The notes below the pieces were generated by a model. It was not told the origin of the DNA and made no database searches. It worked only from the letters and a program-made list of their open reading frames with translations. This document shows positions 36,854-46,216 of a DNA stretch of 64,000 nt, piece after piece. The stretch comes from Pirellulales bacterium (GTDB lineage Bacteria; Planctomycetota; Planctomycetia; Pirellulales; Lacipirellulaceae): the NCBI GenBank assembly GCA_028279215.1, contig JANQOF010000063.1:84441-148440 (forward strand), given 5' to 3'. Position numbers and translations under genes: made by a program. Position 1 is the stretch's first letter, and each line of letters begins with the position of its first letter.

Positions 36854-38272
36854 ATGCGACTGTCAACTCTGATACCTTCGAAGATTGCTGCGTGGTGTCG
36901 CCGCGTGGTACGTGCCGGTGGGCAAATTGCCGCTACAGGGATCGTGGCCGGTGGCTTGGCCTTCAGTGGCTCTGTCGATGCTATTGAACTACTGACGAAT
37001 GGCAGCTTTGAGCAAAACAACGGCTTCAATGGAAACAATAGCGGCTTTGGCTGGACAACGGTCTTCGGAACCGACACGACACTAGGTTTTGATGTCTACG
37101 ATCACACGAGTCAGGTCTTCTATGGCGGTCCCGCCCCAGCGGGAGCCGGCCAGTGGTACTTTCACACGGTGGGCCTAGGCGCGTTGGGCGATAGTGGAGT
37201 TGAGGTTACACAAGACGTCGATCTGACGGCGACCTACTCCACGACCAACATCGACACCGGGCAGCTAAAAGCAAAATTTGAAGGGTATCTATCCGGTTGG
37301 ACGGCGAGCGACGATCACTCACGTCTGGAACTTACCTACTTCGACGGCTCGGATTCGCCGCTTGGCGACGTGGTCGTATTGGATGGCGACCAATTCGGCG
37401 AGGGGAGCGGCTTCGTTTCCACCGTGACTGGCGATGCGCCAACGATTCCCCAGTGGAAACTCTACCAGAAGGTTGGCACTGTGCCGGCTGGCGCTCGTTC
37501 TGCCGAGGTGCGCATTTTTCAGGATACCGTTAGTGGCAACGGCAACAATAACTATGCGGACTTGCTCAGCCTCGACGTGATAGGGGTCGATCAAGAGTTC
37601 TTCTTGGGAATAGACGTCGGCCCCACCGGCGACATCACGTTCTCCAATAACACCGGTGCGGATGTCGACATTGAGTACTACGAGATCCGAAGTGAGTTTG
37701 GCTCGCTGTCATTCGGATCCTGGAATAGCCTATCCGACCAGGACCTGAATCCCGGTTCCGCCGAAAATGATTGGCTCGAAGCTGGCGAATCAGACGACTC
37801 GCAATTGATTGAGTTCTTCGCCAACGGAACCGAGACGATCTCATTCAATGGCTCTAATGCATCGATCGGCCAAGCATTTGACACCGCGCAAAACGACCGC
37901 GACCTGTGGTTCTACTACGCTTCGCCTGGCGGTGGGTTGGTCGAAGGTGTGGTGAACTATGACGTAGTTCCACCACAGCTGCCAGGAGATTTCAACAATG
38001 ACGGTCAAGTCAACACAGCAGACTACACGGTTTGGCGAGACAACCTGGGGGGCTCCTTTGACCTAAATGGCAACGGCGACGAAACAGGGGATAGCGCTAG
38101 AGTTGTCGACACAGCAGACTACACACTGTGGAAGACCAATTGTGGAAGCTCGGGTGCCGCGAGCCTCGCGATTGCGTCCAGCCAGTCGATACCTGAGCCT
38201 GGCACACTGATGCTGCTCGTGCTGGCGGCGGGCGGCCTGACAATGAGGCGAATCCAGCCAACTTCCAAATGA
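36854..38272 (+). CDS. PEP-CTERM protein with dockerin repeats
   Basis: A protein of 472 residues, intact, preceded by GAGGA at suitable spacing. The signal peptide region includes TGIVAGGLAFSGSVDA. The N-terminal domain (LLTNGSFEQNNGFNGNNSGFGW, FDVYDHTSQVFYGG, WYFHTVGLGAL) is nearly the same as that of the broken upstream gene, so the two arose by tandem duplication. A second beta-rich domain spans about 240-370. Dockerin-type loops (GDFNNDGQVNTADYTVW, ARVVDTADYTLW) and a PEP-CTERM tail (IPEPGTLMLLVLAAGGLTMRR) end it. Function is unknown; the NGSFE fold suggests carbohydrate binding. Confidence 0.85.
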   Translation: MRLSTLIPSKIAAWCRRVVRAGGQIAATGIVAGGLAFSGSVDAIELLTNGSFEQNNGFNGNNSGFGWTTVFGTDTTLGFDVYDHTSQVFYGGPAPAGAGQWYFHTVGLGALGDSGVEVTQDVDLTATYSTTNIDTGQLKAKFEGYLSGWTASDDHSRLELTYFDGSDSPLGDVVVLDGDQFGEGSGFVSTVTGDAPTIPQWKLYQKVGTVPAGARSAEVRIFQDTVSGNGNNNYADLLSLDVIGVDQEFFLGIDVGPTGDITFSNNTGADVDIEYYEIRSEFGSLSFGSWNSLSDQDLNPGSAENDWLEAGESDDSQLIEFFANGTETISFNGSNASIGQAFDTAQNDRDLWFYYASPGGGLVEGVVNYDVVPPQLPGDFNNDGQVNTADYTVWRDNLGGSFDLNGNGDETGDSARVVDTADYTLWKTNCGSSGAASLAIASSQSIPEPGTLMLLVLAAGGLTMRRIQPTSK

Positions 38273-38382
38273 AACCGAGAAACTTCGATAAAGACCCAAT
38301 TTCTACTTTCTACCGTCGCTATGACGGCCTCTAGAATCACGAGCTCGGTGCGTCAAATGACGTCGCGAGCTTTCCACAGGAG

Positions 38383-39659
38383 TTGAACATGTTACGTATG
38401 AAGACGGTTCGCCGACTCATGTTGCCATGCGTGGTTGCGGTTTTTGCTCAGGTTAGTCATGCCAGCGTCAACGACCGGCTCTATCAATTTGGTGAGAACG
38501 AAGGAGGGTCGATCGGCAGCGATATTGCGCAAACGAACGACGATGCGGGAGTCCCGGCTAGTGGCACTCTGTTGCCAAGCTTTATTGCCTTCGCGATCCA
38601 GCAAACGCGAACCTCGATCCCCCTGGAGTAGCGAATCCCGCTGGTTCGGTAACCTATGCGAACGACGCGGGTCGCTCGGGCATCGTAGCGAGCTTTGACG
38701 GCAGCGGCCGGCTCGCCACACGCTTTAGCCTGAACTCTCCGCAGGATTTTTAGGACAATCCCGACTTCTTCCCAAGCGACAACTACCCGGACAATTACGA
38801 ACGCATATTGGGCCGGGGCATCCAGCTTTGGTCCAATCCATCTTCGGCTGCTCTCGGGGATAGTACACAGGATCTGGTGATCGATACCCAGGAGCACAGA
38901 ATTTACATCTCCGACCAGGCAACGTGGGGCTTCTTGTTTGACAACGATCGGTTCGATACGGGTGTGGCCGTCGCCGGCAATGCTTGGACCCATGTCATGG
39001 CTCTTGGCGGCACAAGCGATCTTGAGGGCGGTGGATCGGCCTTTGGCGGCGCCATGTTCGTCAACGGCACCGCAGTAAGCGCTCCACAGTTCTTTTATGA
39101 TCCATCAACAACCGAGTTTTCCGTCGGCGGCGGACAGGAAGGCGGCAACTTCTACACGGGCGTCATGGATGATTTGAGTGTATTTGTTTGGGGAGACAAC
39201 TCCGACGCCGAGCCCGGCATCGAAGGCCAATTGGGCACCGACTATGGCCCGTTCAACTTGCTGACCGATAACGATTGGGTGGTGGCCGAGTTGCAAAGCC
39301 GCGGAATCTTCGGCACTCCCGACATCCTAGATGTGAACTTGGATGGCAGTGTCGATTTCAGTTCGCCAACCTCAGCCGATGTGGCCGCCTTCGTCACTGG
39401 ATGGCGTGGCGGAGACAACTTAGTGGATGGGATTCCTGTAGGCGATTTTGGTACGCGCCAAGTTGGTGACGTGAACCTCGATGGTAGTGTCGACCTCGCA
39501 GACTGGGCAGCGTTGAATCTGGCAAGCAATGGCCTGGCAGGCTCCATGATCGCGACGGCACCGAATACCTCAACGGTACCGGAACCCACAGCCGCTGCAA
39601 TGTTGGCAGCCATTGCGGTGCTGTTTGTGGGGATCGGCCACCGTCGGTTGACCACTTGA
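38383..39659 (+). pseudogene. LamG / dockerin / PEP-CTERM gene with a frameshift and a stop
   Basis: The first 70 codons (signal peptide, then NDRLYQFGENEGGS) match the start of unit 1 of the triple gene at 20195. Around 38590 the reading frame shifts by one base. The continuing frame (DPANANLDPPGVANPAGSV...) runs to an in-frame TAG at 38751 and then goes on as a LamG domain (ATWGFLFDNDRFDTGVAVAGNAW, YTGVMDDLSVFVWGD). Dockerin repeats and a PEP-CTERM tail (VPEPTAAAMLAAIAVLFVG) follow to 39659. With both a shift and a nonsense codon the full protein cannot be made. The 3' part alone lacks a signal peptide. Confidence 0.82.
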
Positions 39660-39830
39660 TGCGCTGTCGAAGGAACTGACCTCGACGAACTTCAAGTGTA
39701 GCGTTCGGACTAAGAGGCGACGGCTATCACTCGCGATTGCCGTCGCCTCCGTCCTTGGATACAAAATTCGGTTGCGCGATTGAACGGGCACCCGTCGACT
39801 GAGAATGGTACTGCAAATAAGGACGTAATC

Positions 39831-41885
39831 ATGAAGGTTGAGACACAAGGCGCTGGCGGTGCGGACGCAGCACGGCTGCTTTTTTCCTGCAGCATAATAC
39901 TTGCAGCCTTGGGCGGCGTGGGCACGGCCGGACTTGCGTGCGATTCTTGTCACTGCCACCAGCATAATCACCCGCATAATGAGGATGGGAAGTCGAATAA
40001 CCATCAACATGGTTCGACTACGGTTGCCGCGACTAACGTCGCGAACAGCGCCGCAGCTCCAATCCGGATTGCCGTCGTTGGTGACACGCAGAACGGCGAA
40101 TTTGGCGGAGGCGTTCTCGACGAACTGGTTCGTGACATCGACTCCCTGGATCCCGACTTTGTGATCTTTCCGGGTGATCTGGTCGGTGACACTGGCGTCG
40201 GTGGTTGGCAGGCGTGGAAGGATCGAACGGCCGCTCTGGGCGCCAATGCTCTGGGAATCGACAAGCGTCTGATGACGCCAGGTAATCATGACCGCGGCAG
40301 CGGGGGAACGTTTACTAACTGGCAGCAGACTTTCGACTGGTTGCCAGACAACGAGGAAGTTGGCGGTGCGGTTGGCGTCGACCGAGTCGACTACTTCATC
40401 GATTACCAGGGAGTTCGCATCGTATCCATCTCTAGCGATGCTCCTGGGCAGATTTACAACGCTCGCCACGTGAATCACGCTCCACCTGCGCTGGATTGGC
40501 TCCGTGAGGTTGTCAAAGACGCGGACGCAAAGAACGCGGACACCCATCTAGCTGATAACATTTCTCACTTGCTCACCTTCAGCCATCGTCCAGTGACGAC
40601 CCAAGCAGAGAGCCCAAGCGGAGGCACGAACGGTGAATGGTGGAGGTCGATGACCGGTCAGGACTCGGAAAGTGGCCAGACCGTTGCAACGGCGTTTCTT
40701 CCAGGCCACTGGCACATGTATCAACCAAGCCGGCCGGATCCTGACGTTGATACGATGGAGATTATCTCGGGTACCGGGGGCGGGGGACTCGAAGGCGCTC
40801 CGCACCGCAACCATCACGGGTTCTCACTTCTCACGATTGATGGTGCAGATGTCACTAGCCAGTTCTTCGGAGACCCTGATGGTTCGACCAACGGGTGGAA
40901 CTTCACTTCCGTGCTCGACACCATTGTCGTATCCCAGGGCGGTGGCCTTCCAGTAGGTGAACTCGCCAACTACAAGTTCGATGCGGCTGACCCGACGCTG
41001 GATGCGTCGGTATCGTCGCTTTCGAAACAGCATCCACTGAACTTTAGCAGCGGCGCAATCAGCTTTGCCGATGCCGTCAAGGGCGATGTCTTGGACCTAA
41101 CTGCAAGCGGCGCCTTCGCTGACGCTAGGAGCATTGGCGACAACAATCTGGCAGTACTACGAGACATTACCATCAAAGTCGATGCAAAGCTCCAAGAACC
41201 GTCTGCCAACGAGGTAAACACGCTTGTCGCCTTCGGTGGGGCACTCGGATCGTTTAATGGCAGTTTGAACAACCAGGAGTCATCGAATTACGCATACCAA
41301 TTCGCCATTACACTTTCGCAAACACTGCAATTCTCTTGGCAGCACGACGACGGAACGTGGGAATCGATCTCATCGACGGCCACGATCAGCGACCTGGATC
41401 AATGGCATTCGTACCGCGTCGAGCGTGATGCCGATGCGATGGCAGTTGCATTCTATGTCGACAATTCACAACTTGGAGATACCGTCGGAATACAGTCCCT
41501 TCCTACAGGTGGGGGATCTGGATCGCTATACATTGGCGCCAATGCCAGCGCTGCCGATACTTTCGATGGCTGGCTCGACGATGTAGTCATTGATAGCACA
41601 GGGGTTGAGTTGACGCCGGTTGTTGTTGGCGATCTTGACGGAGACGGATCCCTGGGCAGCAATGATTGGCTCTTGTTTGCTGCGGGACTTGGCTCGCGCG
41701 TTCCGGGCCTCACGGATTTCACAGGCGATGGCGTGACCAACTACGAGGACTTCATTGCATTTCGCGACTTGTTCGACGCGGCGAACGGGAACCGTGCCTT
41801 TTCAGCACTGACAACCGTACCTGAGCCAGCGACCTTGTACGCCTCGGCAGTCTTGACGGTCGTTTGGCAACTCTGTCGCGTGTAA
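39831..41885 (+). CDS. Secreted metallophosphoesterase with His-rich N-terminus and PEP-CTERM tail
   Basis: A protein of 684 residues from the ATG at 39831 (AAGGA upstream). After a signal peptide comes a Cys/His-rich stretch (CDSCHCHQHNHPHNEDG, residues 37-53). It is followed by a calcineurin-like phosphoesterase domain: VVGDTQNGEFGG, FPGDLVGDTG, TPGNHDRGSG, FSHRPVTT and PGHWHMYQ. A LamG-type domain lies around 370-580, dockerin-like loops (GDLDGDGSLGSNDW, DFTGDGVTNYEDF) at about 600-650, and the tail is VPEPATLYASAVL. It would hydrolyse phosphoesters outside the cytoplasm using two metals. The substrate is unknown. It follows the damaged PEP-CTERM gene by 170 bases. Confidence 0.88.
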   Translation: MKVETQGAGGADAARLLFSCSIILAALGGVGTAGLACDSCHCHQHNHPHNEDGKSNNHQHGSTTVAATNVANSAAAPIRIAVVGDTQNGEFGGGVLDELVRDIDSLDPDFVIFPGDLVGDTGVGGWQAWKDRTAALGANALGIDKRLMTPGNHDRGSGGTFTNWQQTFDWLPDNEEVGGAVGVDRVDYFIDYQGVRIVSISSDAPGQIYNARHVNHAPPALDWLREVVKDADAKNADTHLADNISHLLTFSHRPVTTQAESPSGGTNGEWWRSMTGQDSESGQTVATAFLPGHWHMYQPSRPDPDVDTMEIISGTGGGGLEGAPHRNHHGFSLLTIDGADVTSQFFGDPDGSTNGWNFTSVLDTIVVSQGGGLPVGELANYKFDAADPTLDASVSSLSKQHPLNFSSGAISFADAVKGDVLDLTASGAFADARSIGDNNLAVLRDITIKVDAKLQEPSANEVNTLVAFGGALGSFNGSLNNQESSNYAYQFAITLSQTLQFSWQHDDGTWESISSTATISDLDQWHSYRVERDADAMAVAFYVDNSQLGDTVGIQSLPTGGGSGSLYIGANASAADTFDGWLDDVVIDSTGVELTPVVVGDLDGDGSLGSNDWLLFAAGLGSRVPGLTDFTGDGVTNYEDFIAFRDLFDAANGNRAFSALTTVPEPATLYASAVLTVVWQLCRV

Positions 41886-41915
41886 GAACGAACACGTTGT
41901 CCCGGGAGGCAGAAG

Positions 41916-42332
41916 ATGTACTGGCAACTAACGGACCGGTCTCAGAAACACCGATGGGTGTTCACTGGCCACTCAACTTTAGGCGTCGCACTCGTCTTGG
42001 CAGCCATCGGCTGTGCGGATGATGCGGCTAACAGTGAACTCCGACAAGTCGGAGCCCACCTCACGGCAGCACGCAACGCTCTCGCTAGTGGTGATGATCA
42101 AACCGCGCTCGCTGAGTTGAATAAGTCGATTAACATAGAAGCGAGTACTTGGGCGTACATCGAGCGCGCGCGCCTGCAGATGCGTCTGGGTGACGAACAA
42201 GCGGCACACCGTGACATTGAAGCCGGCCTGGCACTGACTCCCGATAGCCGCGAACTTCGACGACTTGAAGACGAGCTTAAGAAGCCGGCAACCCAACGAA
42301 CGGTGATAGCAGCCGGCCCCGAAAAGGGATAG
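41916..42332 (+). CDS. Small TPR lipoprotein
   Basis: A protein of 138 residues preceded by GGGAGG at good spacing. A hydrophobic stretch ending LAAIGC (residues 28-33) looks like a lipoprotein signal, with Cys33 as the lipid site. The rest is two TPR-like helical pairs (AARNALASGDDQTALAELNKSI and ERARLQMRLGDEQAAHRDIEAGL). It begins 30 bases after the phosphoesterase stop and is probably co-transcribed with it. It is likely a membrane-anchored adaptor; the partner is unknown. Confidence 0.75.
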   Translation: MYWQLTDRSQKHRWVFTGHSTLGVALVLAAIGCADDAANSELRQVGAHLTAARNALASGDDQTALAELNKSINIEASTWAYIERARLQMRLGDEQAAHRDIEAGLALTPDSRELRRLEDELKKPATQRTVIAAGPEKG

Positions 42333-42872
42333 TCGGAATCCAAGAATCGGCACGACGTACTCGGACTTCCTTCAAACTGGCGGTTGCATCGTCGGCTTTG
42401 AATTGGCGAACCGGCCATTCCCACATACAGACTGCCGAGATAGGAAGAGGGAAGTTTGATCTCCCATTTGTCGAATCGCTTGACGACAGCCAGCGAGTGT
42501 ACGTAGACGGCCAGTACGCGCGTCGGTCATGCCAACTTCCGTAGATGGCAGCTTGGACCAACGCGCGTAACCACCTCAAACAGCTGCAAGTTCACGCCAC
42601 CAGACTTGGCTGCCCCCAGTTTCCACCGCCTTGCAACCCTACGAACGCGCGAATGTACGACCACCCCTAACGCAATTGGGGTGAGGTCAGGGAAAGAACT
42701 ACCTTTGTTATCAAGCTTCTACTTGCTGCCTTCTCAGTTGTTCGTCATCGGCATAGAACTCTCGTCTACGTGAATAGGGACAAGACGCCAAGGTCGAAGC
42801 GCGCCGGCCATCACGCGCTCCCACCTCGGCAGGGCTGCCCAGAAGCCGGCGTGTCGGATCGTATCGCTTGTG
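42333..42872. other. Intergenic region, no gene seen
   Basis: About 540 bases after the lipoprotein gene and before repeat copy B. Reverse-strand frames of 60-100 codons occur but show no recognisable protein features. Confidence 0.45.
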
Positions 42873-43440
42873 GGAGGGAGAAATTCTTCGCGCGATTTTT
42901 GTGGAAAATAGGCCACCCACTGTGATATGGTACACGTCTATACCGGTGTGCCGTGCGTACGCGCAAGGCGAGCCGGGCTGTAATCGGTGAGTTGGTGGAG
43001 TGGTTGGTAGCTACCGACGTGGCGGCTGAAATCGTCATGTTTTCAAGGGACCGCTCCTGCTCCGTACGGCCTGGGGGGTTCTCGTACCTGCGTAGAAGCT
43101 GCGCGCGGAGTGGCCGGCGGACGTCCGCCTTTTTTGCGGGATGAGGGATCAGGGGCCAGGGGTCAGCGACCCTTGGCCCCTGATCCGAACGTTAGAGGTG
43201 TTGGGGGTTGAGGGGCTTGATTGGTCATCATTGGTCATCGGGTTCTTTGTCACCAGACATTTCGACGTCAATTGTCCATTGCCGCGCGCACCAGTGGACA
43301 ATTGAAGGGTTCGCAACTTCCTAGGGAAGTCAAAACATCGCGAGAAAAACAGAGAAAAACAAACACCGACGCGAACAATGCGAGCCGAATAGAGTCGCCT
43401 ATAATCGTTTTTCGGCGATGCGGGACAATACGGACAAATC
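42873..43440. repeat. Composite repeat, copy B
   Basis: Matches copy A (13700-14176). Module 1 runs from about 42873 to 43135 with GTGGAAAATAGGCCACCCACT at 42901 and the same terminator palindrome (43116-43129, T6). Module 2 runs from about 43217 to 43440, with ATTGGTCAT units, the same 10-bp inverted pair (43268-43277 with 43296-43305), and the shared CGAGAAAAACAGAG, AATAGAGTC and ATCGTTTTTCGGC blocks. Between the modules copy B has an extra GGGATCAGGGGCC-type palindrome (43141-43190) that copy A lacks. Confidence 0.75.
43116..43135 (+). terminator. Intrinsic terminator closing module 1 of repeat copy B
   Basis: The same perfect GGCGGACGTCCGCC palindrome as in copy A, followed by six T. Confidence 0.7.
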
Positions 43441-43516
43441 GCCGTGGACAGGACAGATGGCGATCAATGGTGGCTCGCCAACCAAACAATGGTCGCTGAT
43501 GCCATCAACAGCGGCA

Positions 43517-46210
43517 TCAAGGCCTGACAACTTCGCGCTGCAGCGCTTCGCGCAGTTGTTCGACTAGTCGCGGGCCACCGCCGACGAATAGCGCGGCGAC
43601 GTTGCCCTGCTTGTCGACCACGACCGTTTGAGGGATAGCCGTCACGGAGTACTTCTCGGCGGTAGCACCATCGATGTCGAGTGCCACGGTCGGGTCGACT
43701 TCGATTCGCTCGAGGAGCGAGCGAATCGTCTCGCTATCTTCCTGCATGTTGACGGCGACCAGTTTTACATCCTGCTGCTCGAACTCACTCACGACCGCTT
43801 CCACCTGCGGCATGGCTTGAATGCACGGCCCGCACCAGGTAGCCCAAAAATCCAGTACGATCACCTTGCCTTGCTGCTCGCTCAGTTTGAACTTCGACCC
43901 GTCGAGCAATTCGAGTTGGAACTCGGGCGCTGGTTTGCCGACCAGATCCGACTCGACGCCTTCGGTGGGTCCACCAGATTCGGAAGCGTCGTCGTTTACA
44001 AACCTCGGATCGACTGCCGGCCTAAGGCGCCAGTACTCGCTTACCACGTCGCTGGCCGCCTGGTTGATCGCGTCGCCCATCAACAGTTGGTCGACACGCC
44101 GCAAATCGATATGGCACTGCCCCAGTGTCTGGCTCTGGCCATGGATGATGCCATCGGAATGCTCTGTGGGGACGAATGTCAATCGCACGCCATCGCGGTG
44201 CAGAGCCTGGACGGCATGCGAGTGCTCGACTGGCTGCGCCGACTCGTCGACGACATCTGGCGCGAAGGGGTCGTCTTCGAGCCAGACGACTCGGCCCACG
44301 CGGTTGCGTTCGATGTCCTGGTTCTCAAGACGAACCTCAACCACCAAGACTTCGCCATTCATCTCGACGAGCCTTCCACGAAGAAAATCGCCCCGCTTCG
44401 ACTCAATAAGGTGGGTTGGCGGGCTATTGCGTTGCATCCGCGGCAGCGTCAGCAGCCGCTTGCGTTTATCCTCGGCCAGCGAATCGAGCTCCGACGTCGT
44501 CATGTTTTGCCAAGCCTTGATTTCGTGTCGCGGCAGACTTGTGCACTCCACGAACGGGCTTGTGAAGGACACTTCCGTTTCGTCGGCTGCGTCGACGTAA
44601 CACGGAAAGCTGTCGCCACCGCGAAGGATCAAGACTTCATCGTATTCATCGCCTTTATGATCCGCACGCTTCGACGTCCCCAGAACTCGGAAAACCTGCC
44701 CCAGCAGGCTGGGAGCCTTCGGCTGCTTTTTGCTCGGCTTCTTCGACTGCTTCGGCGAGTCGCGGTAGACAATCCTCCCCGACGCGCCGCCGGAAAGCGA
44801 CGCGCTATTGGTACTATTGACGGGATGCCAATGGAGCCGACCACTCGGTTGGTCGCCGCTGTTCTCGACCAGCGCGCCGCGGGAATGGGTGCCGTCGCCC
44901 ACGAACGATCCCAATCGGCCTTCGGGTCGCTCGCGAAACGGCTTGTCTCCATCCTTTGGCAATCCCACCAACGACACAATCTCATTCAACGGAATCTTCA
45001 GCGCCACAGAAGCACTTGGGCTAAACACTACAAGGTTGCCGTCGCGTACCTCTTGCAAGTCGCCACACACGCGTTGGCTATCGGCGGTGGTGACGATCAT
45101 TGCAGCCCGGCTCGGTGTAAGCTGACGAGGAAACGCAAACGCTACAACGTCTTGCACCGGGAACCTCTCCTCCTGCCCGTCTGGAGCGGCAAGTACGATC
45201 TCGTTGGTTGCGGTGTCGAACTGCGGCGCGATTGCAGACCTTATCGAGCCATCAGCGAGATGCAAGTTCGTCACGCCAGCGTCCACTTCGCCAGGCATCG
45301 TCCCGTTCCAACGCCGGATCACGAGTTGATCCAGATTGAACTGACCGGTGTGGTTTTGGATCGCGAGCACGCACGCCTTTTGTGCCGACTCAGTCGGCAA
45401 CTCGACGGTTGCCAATTGTTCGCCAAGTGGCGATACGGCGGCGCATTGCCCAGAAGATCGGTCGATGTAGAGTTGCAACCGCAACGAGCCTTTGCCAGCA
45501 GATAGCTGCTGTACCAGCCCAATGTCGGCGGCGTCGCCTGACTCGCGAATGAGCACCAACTGTCGATTGTAGGTTTCTAGTGTACAGAACTCACCAAGTG
45601 AAATGGAAAACTCGGGTGATCGTTGCCAAGAGAGTTCGAGCTCGATACATGCCTGCATTGGTAGGTCGACTGAGTGACGCAGCGCTCGTGCTCCGTTGGC
45701 TTGTAGGCGGCCGGAGAAACTTCGCCACTGGCCGTCTCCCTCGCCGAGCATCCAATCAGCCAGACCGCTTGGACCGAAGTAAAGCAAGCCGTTTTCTTCA
45801 TCACACCGAAACGCCCTCAATATCTTCTCGGCGGCGAACTTCAACTTGCCAAATCGATCGGACTCGATTTCGATGGACTCACGATCGAGTCCGGTCAACT
45901 CACCGTACAACACGTCGCCCGCAAACAGCTGGACGCAAAAACCGCCCGCGTCGGGGGGCGAGTGGGTGGTTGGAAAACTCGCCGACGCGACTGCGGACAT
46001 CGGGAAGCCAAATGGCTCATCGGCAATTTTTGCCTTCCATCGCAGCAGATTCGGCGCGTCGCTGTCTGCGAGGGCCCCCTCATAAAAATCGCCGTTTTCG
46101 AGCTGCAACCGCGCAGCCCCAGGCGGCACGTCGCTGGCATTCGTCGATTGCGACGATAGCAGCGTCAGAACCAGCAAGCTCCACCACATGTTTGGACAAC
46201 GTGACAACAT
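43517..46210 (-). CDS. Large exported protein with C-terminal TlpA-type thioredoxin domain
   Basis: A protein of 897 residues. A signal peptide (WWSLLVLTLLSSQSTNA) is followed by roughly 700 residues of repeated short beta modules that recur with patterns such as LELENGDFYEG, LFAGDVLYGELTGLD, LRGGDSFPCYVD and KRGDFLRGRLVEM. The last 145 residues are a TlpA/AhpC-type thioredoxin fold with KVIVLDFWATWCGPCIQAMP (CxxC active site) and a VTAIPQTVVVD cis-Pro segment. It likely performs thiol-disulfide exchange in the periplasm. It is the last gene of the MoxR operon and starts 6 bases after the preceding gene. Confidence 0.85.
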   Translation of the reverse strand: MLSRCPNMWWSLLVLTLLSSQSTNASDVPPGAARLQLENGDFYEGALADSDAPNLLRWKAKIADEPFGFPMSAVASASFPTTHSPPDAGGFCVQLFAGDVLYGELTGLDRESIEIESDRFGKLKFAAEKILRAFRCDEENGLLYFGPSGLADWMLGEGDGQWRSFSGRLQANGARALRHSVDLPMQACIELELSWQRSPEFSISLGEFCTLETYNRQLVLIRESGDAADIGLVQQLSAGKGSLRLQLYIDRSSGQCAAVSPLGEQLATVELPTESAQKACVLAIQNHTGQFNLDQLVIRRWNGTMPGEVDAGVTNLHLADGSIRSAIAPQFDTATNEIVLAAPDGQEERFPVQDVVAFAFPRQLTPSRAAMIVTTADSQRVCGDLQEVRDGNLVVFSPSASVALKIPLNEIVSLVGLPKDGDKPFRERPEGRLGSFVGDGTHSRGALVENSGDQPSGRLHWHPVNSTNSASLSGGASGRIVYRDSPKQSKKPSKKQPKAPSLLGQVFRVLGTSKRADHKGDEYDEVLILRGGDSFPCYVDAADETEVSFTSPFVECTSLPRHEIKAWQNMTTSELDSLAEDKRKRLLTLPRMQRNSPPTHLIESKRGDFLRGRLVEMNGEVLVVEVRLENQDIERNRVGRVVWLEDDPFAPDVVDESAQPVEHSHAVQALHRDGVRLTFVPTEHSDGIIHGQSQTLGQCHIDLRRVDQLLMGDAINQAASDVVSEYWRLRPAVDPRFVNDDASESGGPTEGVESDLVGKPAPEFQLELLDGSKFKLSEQQGKVIVLDFWATWCGPCIQAMPQVEAVVSEFEQQDVKLVAVNMQEDSETIRSLLERIEVDPTVALDIDGATAEKYSVTAIPQTVVVDKQGNVAALFVGGGPRLVEQLREALQREVVRP

Positions 46211-46216
46211 AACTGC

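Noticed and set aside
42953..43144. Short plus-strand frame in repeat copy B (RTRKASRAVIGELVEWLV...), also partly open in copy A
   Set aside because: Differences between the copies do not favour third codon positions, no start codon is shared, and a one-base indel changes the end. Coding is therefore unlikely.
43268..43489. Minus-strand frame in repeat module 2 (RKTIIGDSIRL...CFSR), similar in copy A
   Set aside because: Similarity follows from the DNA repeat itself. The frame starts differ and no Shine-Dalgarno sequence is present. I treat it as non-coding.
43628..45505. Plus-strand open frame of 625 codons
   Set aside because: It lies antisense to the TlpA-thioredoxin protein in a GC-rich region, has no recognisable domain and no start signal. 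It is a shadow of the real gene.
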